64,000 bases of DNA from assembly GCF_003815675.1 (NCBI RefSeq), contig NZ_CP033918.1:3968001-4032000 (forward strand). Reading direction: 5' to 3'. Within the stretch, counting starts at the first letter, position 1. Every line of letters starts with the position of its first letter. A program made the translations under genes and the position numbers. Below, in pieces: positions 42,596 through 50,443 of the stretch. This DNA is from Chryseobacterium sp. G0186 (lineage in GTDB: Bacteria; Bacteroidota; Bacteroidia; Flavobacteriales; Weeksellaceae). Below the pieces are notes generated by a model, which saw only the letters and a list, made by a program, of their open reading frames with translations, had not been told where the DNA came from and ran no database searches.

Positions 42596-42627
42596 AAAAT
42601 CCACAGATATCCTCTGTGGATTTTTTT
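42596..42627 (+). terminator. Rho-independent terminator after tandem lipoprotein 1
   Basis: AATCCACAGA/TCTGTGGATT 10-bp stem, loop TATCC, T run. Near copy of the terminator at 43474. Confidence 0.85.
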
Positions 42628-42677
42628 ATTTCTCTATCCCTATTTTTATAGCTACTTTTATTTCAGGTATATATTCT

Positions 42678-42685
42678 TATCTTTA
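42678..42685 (+). promoter_or_regulatory. Degenerate -7 element before tandem lipoprotein 2
   Basis: TATCTTTA at the position matching TATCTTTG in copy 1, with the conserved final G replaced by A (42685). Flanking CCGCC and TACTAAT sequences confirm that the two promoter regions are homologous. Confidence 0.4.
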
Positions 42686-42704
42686 CCGCCATTACTAATT
42701 AACT

Positions 42705-43466
42705 ATGAAAAAGATATTTTACATTATTCTATTTGCCATAAGTTTATTCTCGTGCAGCAGTAATGATAATGTGTCCGAAAATATAACAAACGAGGAGTTA
42801 CAGCCTGATAAGGCTTATGAATTTTATACTGATTCTCCTTATTTTTATAATAGTCTTACCAATAATGCTTATTATCAGTTTTTTTACGAAAATGGTAATT
42901 TAAAAAAAGTTTTTGGTCAGAATGTACAATCCTCGTTAACAACATCTATTTCTTTATCTTACCAAGATAATCAAGTAAAAGTGGTTAATGAGATTCAAAA
43001 TAGTATAAATAATGCTTATATAATTCATACAATAGAAAATAATAAGCTCATAAAATCAGAAATTTTTAATATCGCTTCTATGCTTTCTAAGACAAGATGG
43101 TATACTTATGAAAAAGGTATGATAAGTGTATATGAAAAAGTAGAGGGGGGTAGTGATGCTTTTATAACTTATTATTTTGATAATAACAATAATCTTTTTA
43201 AGCAGGAAAGATTAGAACGTAAAAATGGGGCGAATATGGGAATGTATACTAGTATCTACTCAGATTATGATAAGGCTAAAAATCCATTTAAAAAATTAGG
43301 ATTAGTTAGTGATATTTTGTTTGTTAAAAGTTTATCTACCAATAATTTTAGAAAGATTGAAACTTCCTATATAAGTTTTACTAATCAGGATATTCCAACT
43401 AAGATTTATAATTGTGTTTATAAATATGATTCCAACGGACAGGTCTTACTGTACCATCCATTATAA
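42705..43466 (+). CDS. Hypothetical lipoprotein, tandem paralogue 2
   Basis: 253-residue lipoprotein (MKKIFYIILFAISLFSC, Cys 17), paralogue of the preceding gene. The N-terminal two thirds align with gaps, including a longer central loop here, whereas the C-terminal 75 residues are nearly identical. A 115-base stretch spanning the gene end and terminator start (42495-42609 in copy 1, 43373-43487 here) is base-for-base identical. Function unknown. Confidence 0.8.
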   Translation: MKKIFYIILFAISLFSCSSNDNVSENITNEELQPDKAYEFYTDSPYFYNSLTNNAYYQFFYENGNLKKVFGQNVQSSLTTSISLSYQDNQVKVVNEIQNSINNAYIIHTIENNKLIKSEIFNIASMLSKTRWYTYEKGMISVYEKVEGGSDAFITYYFDNNNNLFKQERLERKNGANMGMYTSIYSDYDKAKNPFKKLGLVSDILFVKSLSTNNFRKIETSYISFTNQDIPTKIYNCVYKYDSNGQVLLYHPL

Positions 43467-43473
43467 AATAAAA

Positions 43474-43506
43474 AAAATCCACAGATAGATTCTGTGGATT
43501 TTTTTT
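43474..43506. terminator. Rho-independent terminator after tandem lipoprotein 2
   Basis: Same 10-bp stem as the terminator at 42596 with a changed loop (TAGAT). A and T runs on both sides allow it to serve the convergent gene at 43541 too. Confidence 0.85.
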
Positions 43507-43540
43507 GAAAATATATAGAATTCGAATTGTGTTTTTAGTT

Positions 43541-44260
43541 TTATGGAGTAAGGTAGGAGATGTGAATATTACCGCTTGATAATCTGAAGTTTTGGGTATA
43601 GCGACACCGTATTCTGAATGTTTCCCCTGCTTTGAAAAAATTAATGGAAGACAAATTATGGTTCAGCCCTGTAGTACGTTCCCCATGTCCTGTGGATATC
43701 CCGGAAAGGGTGGTAAGTGTCGGAGAAACCATTTGAATATAAGAATTTGCTGTTCCGGCTGTTTGGCCCGATGGATTTAAATTAAGATCATAGGTGATGT
43801 AAGGAACAATATTATAAAACCCAGGTTTAACGACGGTAAAAAGACCGGTACTTGAATTGTAGGTTAAATATGAAGTGTCAATTTTATTGCTTACATTAAA
43901 AATATAGGTTTGTGAATAGTTCTCATGGGTACTGACCGGTGTACTGTGTGTTCCTGTATAGCTGCCACTACCAGAGTTGATGTCTGTTTTGTTTCCAACA
44001 TAGATGACCTTTAAAAAATTTTCAGATTCTATAGTTTTCCATTCGGGAGCCTTTCCGACTCCGTTTGACATTAAAAATTCGCCTCGGCTTCCTGTATTTC
44101 CTTTTGTAATACCATCTCCGCCTACATTTATTTCTTTTACAACCTGAAGAGGTCCATTGACGTGCAGAGTATGCTGTGGTGTTGATGTCTTAATCCCTAT
44201 TTGTGCATTTAAATTGATGAACATAGCAAATAATGCCATGTATAATAGCCTTTCTTTCAT
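43541..44260 (-). CDS. Hypothetical exported protein, tail-fibre-like head and C1q/TNF-like end
   Basis: 239-residue protein with a short signal peptide (MALFAMFINLNAQ near its N-terminus) and the opening IGIKTSTPQHTLHVNGPLQV typical of Bacteroidetes tail-fibre-like exported proteins. The C-terminal ~140 residues form an apparent beta jelly roll (YLTYNSSTGLFTVVKPGFYN, then FRIRCRYTQNF), reminiscent of C1q/TNF trimers. A trimeric surface protein is inferred. No function known. Two Met codons (44260 and 44239) are possible starts. Confidence 0.75.
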   Translation of the reverse strand: MKERLLYMALFAMFINLNAQIGIKTSTPQHTLHVNGPLQVVKEINVGGDGITKGNTGSRGEFLMSNGVGKAPEWKTIESENFLKVIYVGNKTDINSGSGSYTGTHSTPVSTHENYSQTYIFNVSNKIDTSYLTYNSSTGLFTVVKPGFYNIVPYITYDLNLNPSGQTAGTANSYIQMVSPTLTTLSGISTGHGERTTGLNHNLSSINFFKAGETFRIRCRYTQNFRLSSGNIHISYLTP

Positions 44261-44294
44261 CCTGATGTTAATTTTTATTGAAATAATTTTAAAA

Positions 44295-44302
44295 CAAATA
44301 TA
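44295..44302 (-). promoter_or_regulatory. -7 promoter element for the exported jelly-roll protein gene
   Basis: TATATTTG on the minus strand, 34 bases before the ATG at 44260. Confidence 0.45.
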
Positions 44303-44378
44303 ACTTCTTTCAAAAAGGTCTTTTTTTTTGAAAATTGATAAACATAGGATGCTATGTATGTATTTGGTTTATAATACA

Positions 44379-44412
44379 ATCAATATGATCTTTATCTGAA
44401 GACCATATTGAT
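44379..44412. other. Orphan hairpin in the long spacer
   Basis: Arms ATCAATATG and CATATTGAT plus an inner TCTT/AAGA pair around one A-C mismatch, with a 6-base loop. It has neither a T run nor a position next to a start codon, so it is not explained by termination or by an adjacent operator. Confidence 0.45.
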
Positions 44413-44595
44413 GTTATGTATGAAAAGTATTTATCGAAAATTAGAATTATTAAGTTTTATTTAAATTGATATTTTTATGTTTTTATCGTGATTTAAATAT
44501 AAATATTTGATTTTTAAATCATTATTGCTTTTTGTATTTGTTTTTTTTGAATAAGAAAAAGTAGAGTTAATATTGTCTTTATGTAATAAAATTAT

Positions 44596-47500
44596 CTAAA
44601 ACTTCATACCAATTCCTGCAGAAACCCTACCACCATCTGAGCCATAGAAATAATTCAGTCTTGCAGACATCATTTCCACAATGCTCAACCAAACTCCGGC
44701 TCCCACTGACTGATGCCATTTTCTTGAATATTCATTATCATTCCATACACGGCCAACATCATAACCTACAAGGATTCCCATATTGGCTGGAACAATATTG
44801 TTTCGTATTCTTCCAAAATCCCATCGTATTTCAGAATTATTGGTAAAGTATGATCTTCCGGAGAACCTTTCATTTCTGAAAGCTCTCATTCCGTTGTTAC
44901 CCCCTATGGCAGCTGCCTGGTAGAACTCAAAGTTATGATTGTTCATCCACATGGCATTGCTGGCATTGGCAAATACAAAAATTCCTTTTTTATCAATTCG
45001 ATGGTCAATAGCCAATCTTCCTTTTAAGGTCAGGAAGTTTTTATTGAAATCAGAGAAAGTGGCTTTCCAGTCTGCATTCAGCATAAATTCCATTCCAAGA
45101 GTAGGAAAAGCTGCATTATCTGCATTCTTATAGCTGAAAGTATAATTTGCTCCTAAAAACTGTTGGCTGTTGAAGACTTCAGGTCGTACATCCGGAGACT
45201 GGTTGATAAAACGACCGTCCTTTCTTTGTACCTTATTATCTTCAAATGCAAGCTGGATCTGGTGACTGAAATTCATCCAGTTTTTCTTGATGATGGAAGG
45301 AGCAACACTAAATTTTGAAATTCTTGCCCTGTTGTATTCTCTTTCCGTATCTTCTTTATCGTATGGACTTTCATTAGACAATCCAAAGAAATTCTGAGAG
45401 AACCTTGGTGTTGTATAAGCAGCATCCAGATTAATATCCCAACCGGAAATTGCTTTCTTGAAAACTCCTTTATAAACAAGGCTGAATCCCGCTGTTGCAG
45501 TATAAAAATTAGCTTTTAAACTGTGTTTTTGTGTAAAAGGGTCTCGAATGAAATTGTTAACCGTATAATTAACCAACATACCAACAATGACTCCATCATC
45601 GGGGTTATAATCTGCATTGGGATAGCCCGCTACTGCATTGTATTTTGGATGTTTATAATTGTACGTGTTGATCTCGTAATCATCCGAGATGTTTTTCGTC
45701 GCATTGCCTGCTTTGTAGGTGTTTTTTTGAGAAGCGAAATCGTAGATTTTTACTTTTCTTCCGTCTTTTACGTTGTACACATCATGATTGTAGCCTCCAA
45801 TCAGTCTGATATTCGTTTTGGGTCTTCCGGTTCCTACTACTTCATAAATATCATCATCTTCCAAACCATAGATCCACAGTTCTTTTGTTTTTGAATCATG
45901 GTAGGTCTTATCAAAAACAAGTTTGTTTTTATCCTTGTTTTTACCCAATTCATACTGTTGTACCTGTATAGAGTGCCCATTTTTCGTAATGACAAACTTA
46001 TCCGGGTTTACTGTTCCTGCTAAAGGAACTTTTTCCTGTAGTATATCATAATATTCAGAGGCATATCCCTGCAGTTTTGTCTTTCGTATCTTCAGTTTTC
46101 GTTGGATCTCTGCAATCGTATCATCCTGAACCTCTTTCGGAAGATTGCGAAATGCTTCATCAATATCAGCATCCGTTAAATGTTCCTGAATGTATTTTGC
46201 CTGTGTTTCCCATTCTTCCTGAGTTGCTCCTCTTAGAAAAACAAGATCCATAGGATAAGGCTCCATATTTACCCATTTCACACTGCTGATTTCCTCTGTG
46301 AAGGTTTTCATGTGACGGATAGCCGGAACATTCATAATAAGTTTAAAAGCTGCTCCGTCATATTTACTGAAGGCCTGGTCTCGGTCTTTTGGAATAGGTT
46401 TGTAAATGACTTTATCGCCATCCTCATATTCTGCCCATTTCCATTGATCAGAATGTCTGTCCCAGTCACCAATCAGCATATCAAAAAGCCTTGCTCTGAT
46501 ATAAGATTCCTTGTCTACAGAATATTTTGAACTTTTGCTGAGGTTTTTTAAAACATCATCCGTAGAAAGAATATCCTTTGCATGATTAAGGTAAGTCAAT
46601 GTTTTTGGATCCGAAGAAAAACGTTCCTCAATCATATACATTTCATCTCCGTAGTTTAGATTATATCGGTCCAGAGCATACTGCTTGGGAATATAATATA
46701 ATTTTGGATTACTGTGAAAAATGTTAAGCTTATCAGCCATATTTCCCACAGAAAAAGGGGTGAATGGATGATTGGTAGTATAGAAATCCAATAAGAATTT
46801 TTCAGGAAAAGTATCGGTAAGCTCTTCTCCAATAGTACTCTTTGTAAAAGCCATATTGTTGAGAAAACGGACCGCACTTTTTTTCACACCACGCATTACG
46901 AATTCCTGCCCATCCTTAGCCTTTAGCCTTAAACTGTTAGATTGATTTCCACCTCCTTCTCTGAATGGAATAAAACCGCCATTCAACTCAGAGAGATTGG
47001 CTGTAGGTGCTTCAATAGGAATTCCATAGTATTTTCTATAATGTTCTCCCCATAACCATCGGTAAAATTTCCCTTTTTGGGTCAGTTGCAAAGGGTAGAT
47101 ACTTGAGGATATCGTAGAAGGGAATGTATTGGTAAAGTTATTCACAAATACATCCGGTTTAGAAACTACAGAAATCTGGGTTAATTTTTGCAGTTGATCA
47201 TTCTGTGTGGAGAAATATTCAACATCTGTGCTTTGGTCTTTTCTGATATTTAAAACAGCAAAACCATTGCCACCATATGAAAAATCACTGTGTTCAGTAA
47301 TGGTGGAGGGATCTACCTTAGAACCTGCACCACTAATGATCTGTCTGATGTTTCCATCTTCATGATACTGTAGATTATGATCATGTCCGGAGACGAAGAT
47401 AATATTTTCCTTATCCTGTACAATACTCTTTAACCTGTTGGCAAGATCTGCATAATGCTGATTGTTGAGATCTGCAGGACTTATTCCTGACGAACTTCTG

Positions 47501-48312
47501 AGTACATTGATAAAACTTGTTATAACAGGTACAGGAACCTTGCTTTTAAATGGAAAAAGATGAGACTTGACTGAGTTAAAGCCTGCATGAGTTCCACTAC
47601 TTATCACAGGATGGTGCAGTGCTACGATAATTCGTTTACCCTGATTTTTAATGATTAAATCCTTGAATTCTGTGAAGAATTCCTCGCGGGTTTTAATATT
47701 ACAGTTTTTATTGATTCCGGGGTAATTATCCCAATTGGTAATCACCCATTCCGTATCAATGGCAATTAATTTAACATCCTTCGAGATGTTGATGTCATCA
47801 ATAGGGCAGCCATTTTTAGGAAGAAAAGGTTTTTTATCATCAAAATAGCTTTTTACAAATGCTTCCTGAGCCTTTAATCCGTCTAAACCACTGTACCAGT
47901 CATGATTTCCCGGTATTACCAAGGTTTTTCCTTTGAAATTTTTAGTAATGGCAAGCTGATTTTCCAGTTTTTGCTTTGCTACATTATAATCTTTATCCGT
48001 TTCCGTGGGCATTCCGTTAGGATAAATATTATCTCCCAGAAAGATCAGCATAGAGTTGCTATCAGCTGAATCCAGTTTACCTTTAAGCAAGTTCAAGGTT
48101 TTTTGGGCCTGAGGTTCATCAGAATTTCCGGCATCTCCAATCAGAAAAACTTTAAAATCATTTTCAGATTTGATGTCGGAATTTTTTACTTCAAATAAGT
48201 TTTTGCCTTTTTGTACGTTATATGTTGCGCAGGAATATAACAGTCCGGCGGACATTACCGTTCTTAAAACAATAGAAGTATTTTTTAGATGCGTTTTAAA
48301 GGATAAATTCAT
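44596..48312 (-). CDS. Metallophosphoesterase fused to an outer-membrane surface-antigen barrel, lipoprotein signal
   Basis: Large fusion protein of 1238 residues. The N-terminus has a lipoprotein-type signal (GLLYSC, Cys near 28). Residues about 50-350 are a calcineurin-like phosphoesterase with FLIGDAGN, IFLGDNIYP, IPGNHDWYSG, ALHHPV and VSGHDHNLQ. A middle region of unknown fold (about 380-800) follows. The last ~400 residues look like an Omp85/BamA surface-antigen beta-barrel, with alternating strands and the C-terminal aromatic signature GIGMKF. The enzyme is therefore probably at the cell surface or on the periplasmic side of the outer membrane. Substrate unknown. Confidence 0.87.
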   Translation of the reverse strand: MNLSFKTHLKNTSIVLRTVMSAGLLYSCATYNVQKGKNLFEVKNSDIKSENDFKVFLIGDAGNSDEPQAQKTLNLLKGKLDSADSNSMLIFLGDNIYPNGMPTETDKDYNVAKQKLENQLAITKNFKGKTLVIPGNHDWYSGLDGLKAQEAFVKSYFDDKKPFLPKNGCPIDDINISKDVKLIAIDTEWVITNWDNYPGINKNCNIKTREEFFTEFKDLIIKNQGKRIIVALHHPVISSGTHAGFNSVKSHLFPFKSKVPVPVITSFINVLRSSSGISPADLNNQHYADLANRLKSIVQDKENIIFVSGHDHNLQYHEDGNIRQIISGAGSKVDPSTITEHSDFSYGGNGFAVLNIRKDQSTDVEYFSTQNDQLQKLTQISVVSKPDVFVNNFTNTFPSTISSSIYPLQLTQKGKFYRWLWGEHYRKYYGIPIEAPTANLSELNGGFIPFREGGGNQSNSLRLKAKDGQEFVMRGVKKSAVRFLNNMAFTKSTIGEELTDTFPEKFLLDFYTTNHPFTPFSVGNMADKLNIFHSNPKLYYIPKQYALDRYNLNYGDEMYMIEERFSSDPKTLTYLNHAKDILSTDDVLKNLSKSSKYSVDKESYIRARLFDMLIGDWDRHSDQWKWAEYEDGDKVIYKPIPKDRDQAFSKYDGAAFKLIMNVPAIRHMKTFTEEISSVKWVNMEPYPMDLVFLRGATQEEWETQAKYIQEHLTDADIDEAFRNLPKEVQDDTIAEIQRKLKIRKTKLQGYASEYYDILQEKVPLAGTVNPDKFVITKNGHSIQVQQYELGKNKDKNKLVFDKTYHDSKTKELWIYGLEDDDIYEVVGTGRPKTNIRLIGGYNHDVYNVKDGRKVKIYDFASQKNTYKAGNATKNISDDYEINTYNYKHPKYNAVAGYPNADYNPDDGVIVGMLVNYTVNNFIRDPFTQKHSLKANFYTATAGFSLVYKGVFKKAISGWDINLDAAYTTPRFSQNFFGLSNESPYDKEDTEREYNRARISKFSVAPSIIKKNWMNFSHQIQLAFEDNKVQRKDGRFINQSPDVRPEVFNSQQFLGANYTFSYKNADNAAFPTLGMEFMLNADWKATFSDFNKNFLTLKGRLAIDHRIDKKGIFVFANASNAMWMNNHNFEFYQAAAIGGNNGMRAFRNERFSGRSYFTNNSEIRWDFGRIRNNIVPANMGILVGYDVGRVWNDNEYSRKWHQSVGAGVWLSIVEMMSARLNYFYGSDGGRVSAGIGMKF

Positions 48313-48338
48313 AAATTTACATTAACAAAAATTCAGGA

Positions 48339-49502
48339 ATGAGCATTCTACACAAAGCTAAAAATTATGTTGAAATCTTATTCAAAGATAAGTTATCTTC
48401 AGTATATTTTTACCATAATTTTATTCATACTGCCTACACAGTCAATAAGGCTGAGGAAATTATGAAAAATACCCCTGTTTCTGAAGAGGATCAGGAGAAA
48501 GTACTTGTGGCACTTTGGTTTCATGATACGGGTTATATAGAATGTGCCATGAATCATGAGGAAAGAAGTGTGGAGATCATGAAAACCTTTCTGCAGCAGG
48601 AAAATTATCCTGAAAGCTATATTGCAGATGTAGAAAAATTGATTCTGGCAACTAAGATTACCTATCAGCCACAGGGATTATTGGAGAAAATTGTAAAAGA
48701 TGCAGACTTCAGTCATTTTGCAGGTCATGATTACAATGATATTTCTGATGCGCTGAGAAAAGAGTGGGAACTGACTAATGTAAGATGTTTTTCCAATGAT
48801 GAGTGGAATGCAGGAAATCTTGATATGCTGAAAAATAAGCATACCTTTTTTACCGACTATGCCAAGGAAAACTGGGAACCTTTAAAGAAAAAAAATATCA
48901 AAAAAATAGAAAAGAAGTTGGGGAAAGAAGAGGAGAAAAAGGAAAGTTCTGAGGGCAAGAAGGAAAAGGAAAAATCTGACAGAAGTGTAGATACTTTATT
49001 CCGGGTAACCCTTAATAATCATACAAGGCTGAGTGATATTGCAGACAGCAAAGCCAATATTCTGTTATCTGTAAATGCTGTTATTATTTCAGTCTGTCTT
49101 TCTGTATTGGTTCCGAAGTTGGATGCACCCAAAAATGCACACCTTATTCTTCCAAGTTTCATTTTGCTTCTATCAAGTGTGCTCACCATTATATTTGCAA
49201 TATTATCTACCAAGCCTAATGTCACCAAAACAACATTTACTTCGCAGGATATTACCAACAGAAAAGTAAACCTATTATTCTTTGGAAATTTCCAGCAAAT
49301 GCTATTTGATGATTATCATAATGCAATGAAAGATCTGATCAAGGATAGGGATTATATTTATGATTCCATGGTGAAAGATTTGTATTATCTGGGAAAGGTT
49401 CTTGACAGAAAGTATAAACTTTTATCCATAACGTATAAGATCTTTATGGCCGGAATTATTATTTCTGTATTGTCTTTTGGGGTAGCCTTCTTTAGTCTTT
49501 AA
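48339..49502 (+). CDS. HD domain fused to a Pycsar-effector-like (PycTM, DUF5706) membrane domain
   Basis: 387-residue membrane protein. The N-terminal HD phosphohydrolase domain (about 20-190) shows HNFIHTAY (His 30), WFHDTG (His 62, Asp 63) and DADFSHFAG (Asp 123). A Lys/Glu-rich linker (about 185-222) joins it to a C-terminal domain with DTLFRVTLNNHTRLSDIADS, ANILLSVNAVIISVCLSVLV and two further transmembrane segments. That pattern matches the PycTM/DUF5706 effector domain of Pycsar cyclic-pyrimidine defence. No nucleotide cyclase lies beside it in this window. It may be an effector, or a housekeeping regulator that uses the same domain. The next gene is a bestrophin 17 bases away, likely co-transcribed. 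Confidence 0.83.
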   Translation: MSILHKAKNYVEILFKDKLSSVYFYHNFIHTAYTVNKAEEIMKNTPVSEEDQEKVLVALWFHDTGYIECAMNHEERSVEIMKTFLQQENYPESYIADVEKLILATKITYQPQGLLEKIVKDADFSHFAGHDYNDISDALRKEWELTNVRCFSNDEWNAGNLDMLKNKHTFFTDYAKENWEPLKKKNIKKIEKKLGKEEEKKESSEGKKEKEKSDRSVDTLFRVTLNNHTRLSDIADSKANILLSVNAVIISVCLSVLVPKLDAPKNAHLILPSFILLLSSVLTIIFAILSTKPNVTKTTFTSQDITNRKVNLLFFGNFQQMLFDDYHNAMKDLIKDRDYIYDSMVKDLYYLGKVLDRKYKLLSITYKIFMAGIIISVLSFGVAFFSL

Positions 49503-49519
49503 TAAAAATATAAAACAGA

Positions 49520-50443
49520 ATGATTGTCAGACAGCGTACCAATTGGCTGAAAATGTTATTTATATGGAGAGGATCTGTATTGAAGAAAATTGTAGTTCAG
49601 CTTATTAGCATCACACTGTTTTCCCTGGCAATCTATTTTTTCAAAGGAAAAATCTTTGATTATAAAGTCCATCTTAATCCTACGATCTTTACATTAATAG
49701 GATTGGCATTGGCTATTTTCATGGGATTTTGCAACTCTGCAAGTTATGACCGATTTTGGGAAGGGAGAAAACTTTGGGGGCTTCTTGTTATTGAAACAAG
49801 ATCGTTAACAAGACAGATCTTATCTCTTGTAAATGATGCATCCCCTGAGGCTAAGGCTGAAAAACAAAAAATTATAAAGATGATCTCAGCATTCTGCTGG
49901 TCTCTGAACTATCAGCTGAGGGATAAATCCGGAACAGAGCATTTGTCCAGACTGTTATCTCCGGAACAGGTAGCGCTGCTAAAAGATAAAAAATTTGTTC
50001 CGAGCATTATTTTAGGTTTCATTGCCGATTGGATCAATGAACAGAATAAAAAAGGAAGTATTGATACCATTGTAATGACTTCCATGGATCATCAGCTGAA
50101 TCAGTTTTCCAATATTTCCGGAGGATGTGAGAGAATTTATAATACACCATTACCTTTTGCCTACAGTGTTTTGCTGCACCGTACAGTTTATCTGTATTGC
50201 TTCTGGCTTCCTTTTGGTCTGGTAGATTCATTGGGCTGGATGATGCCTCTGATTGTTTTACTGATAAGCTATACCTTTATTGCCCTGGATGCTATTATTC
50301 AGGAAATTGGTGAACCTTTTGGGGAAGAGGAAAATGACCTTGCGCTGAACAGTATCTGCCGCACAATTGAGTTCTCTATTTTTGAACAGGCAGAAATTCC
50401 GCAAGGTGAACTGAAAAAGCCGGATTCTTATTTTATAGATTGA
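49520..50443 (+). CDS. Bestrophin family ion channel
   Basis: Inner-membrane channel of the bestrophin (UPF0187/YneE) family, pentameric and usually passing chloride or cations, 307 residues. Features: an early amphipathic segment, hydrophobic helices near residues 25-45 and 52-72, LALAIFMGFCNSASYDRFWEGRKLWG (about 56-81) at the pore region, then a cytoplasmic helical part with HRTVYLYCFWLPFGLVDSLGW near 218-240 and the acidic tail. It follows the HD-PycTM gene at 17 bases. Its stop overlaps the convergent GAF gene by 16 bases. Confidence 0.91.
   Translation: MIVRQRTNWLKMLFIWRGSVLKKIVVQLISITLFSLAIYFFKGKIFDYKVHLNPTIFTLIGLALAIFMGFCNSASYDRFWEGRKLWGLLVIETRSLTRQILSLVNDASPEAKAEKQKIIKMISAFCWSLNYQLRDKSGTEHLSRLLSPEQVALLKDKKFVPSIILGFIADWINEQNKKGSIDTIVMTSMDHQLNQFSNISGGCERIYNTPLPFAYSVLLHRTVYLYCFWLPFGLVDSLGWMMPLIVLLISYTFIALDAIIQEIGEPFGEEENDLALNSICRTIEFSIFEQAEIPQGELKKPDSYFID

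Larger units (their letters stand above)
44261..44595. other. 335-bp AT-rich spacer with an orphan hairpin
   Basis: Spacer between two minus-strand genes. It holds the -7 element of the left gene (44295-44302) and an isolated 34-base hairpin (44379-44412) without a T run. No reading frame of note, no tRNA-like fold and no heptad array are seen. The remainder is A/T-rich filler. Confidence 0.5.

Noticed and set aside
45523..45894. A 123-codon plus-strand frame inside the phosphoesterase-barrel gene
   Set aside because: Antisense shadow of a long real gene; Ile/Val/Phe-rich nonsense with no recognisable domain or start signal.
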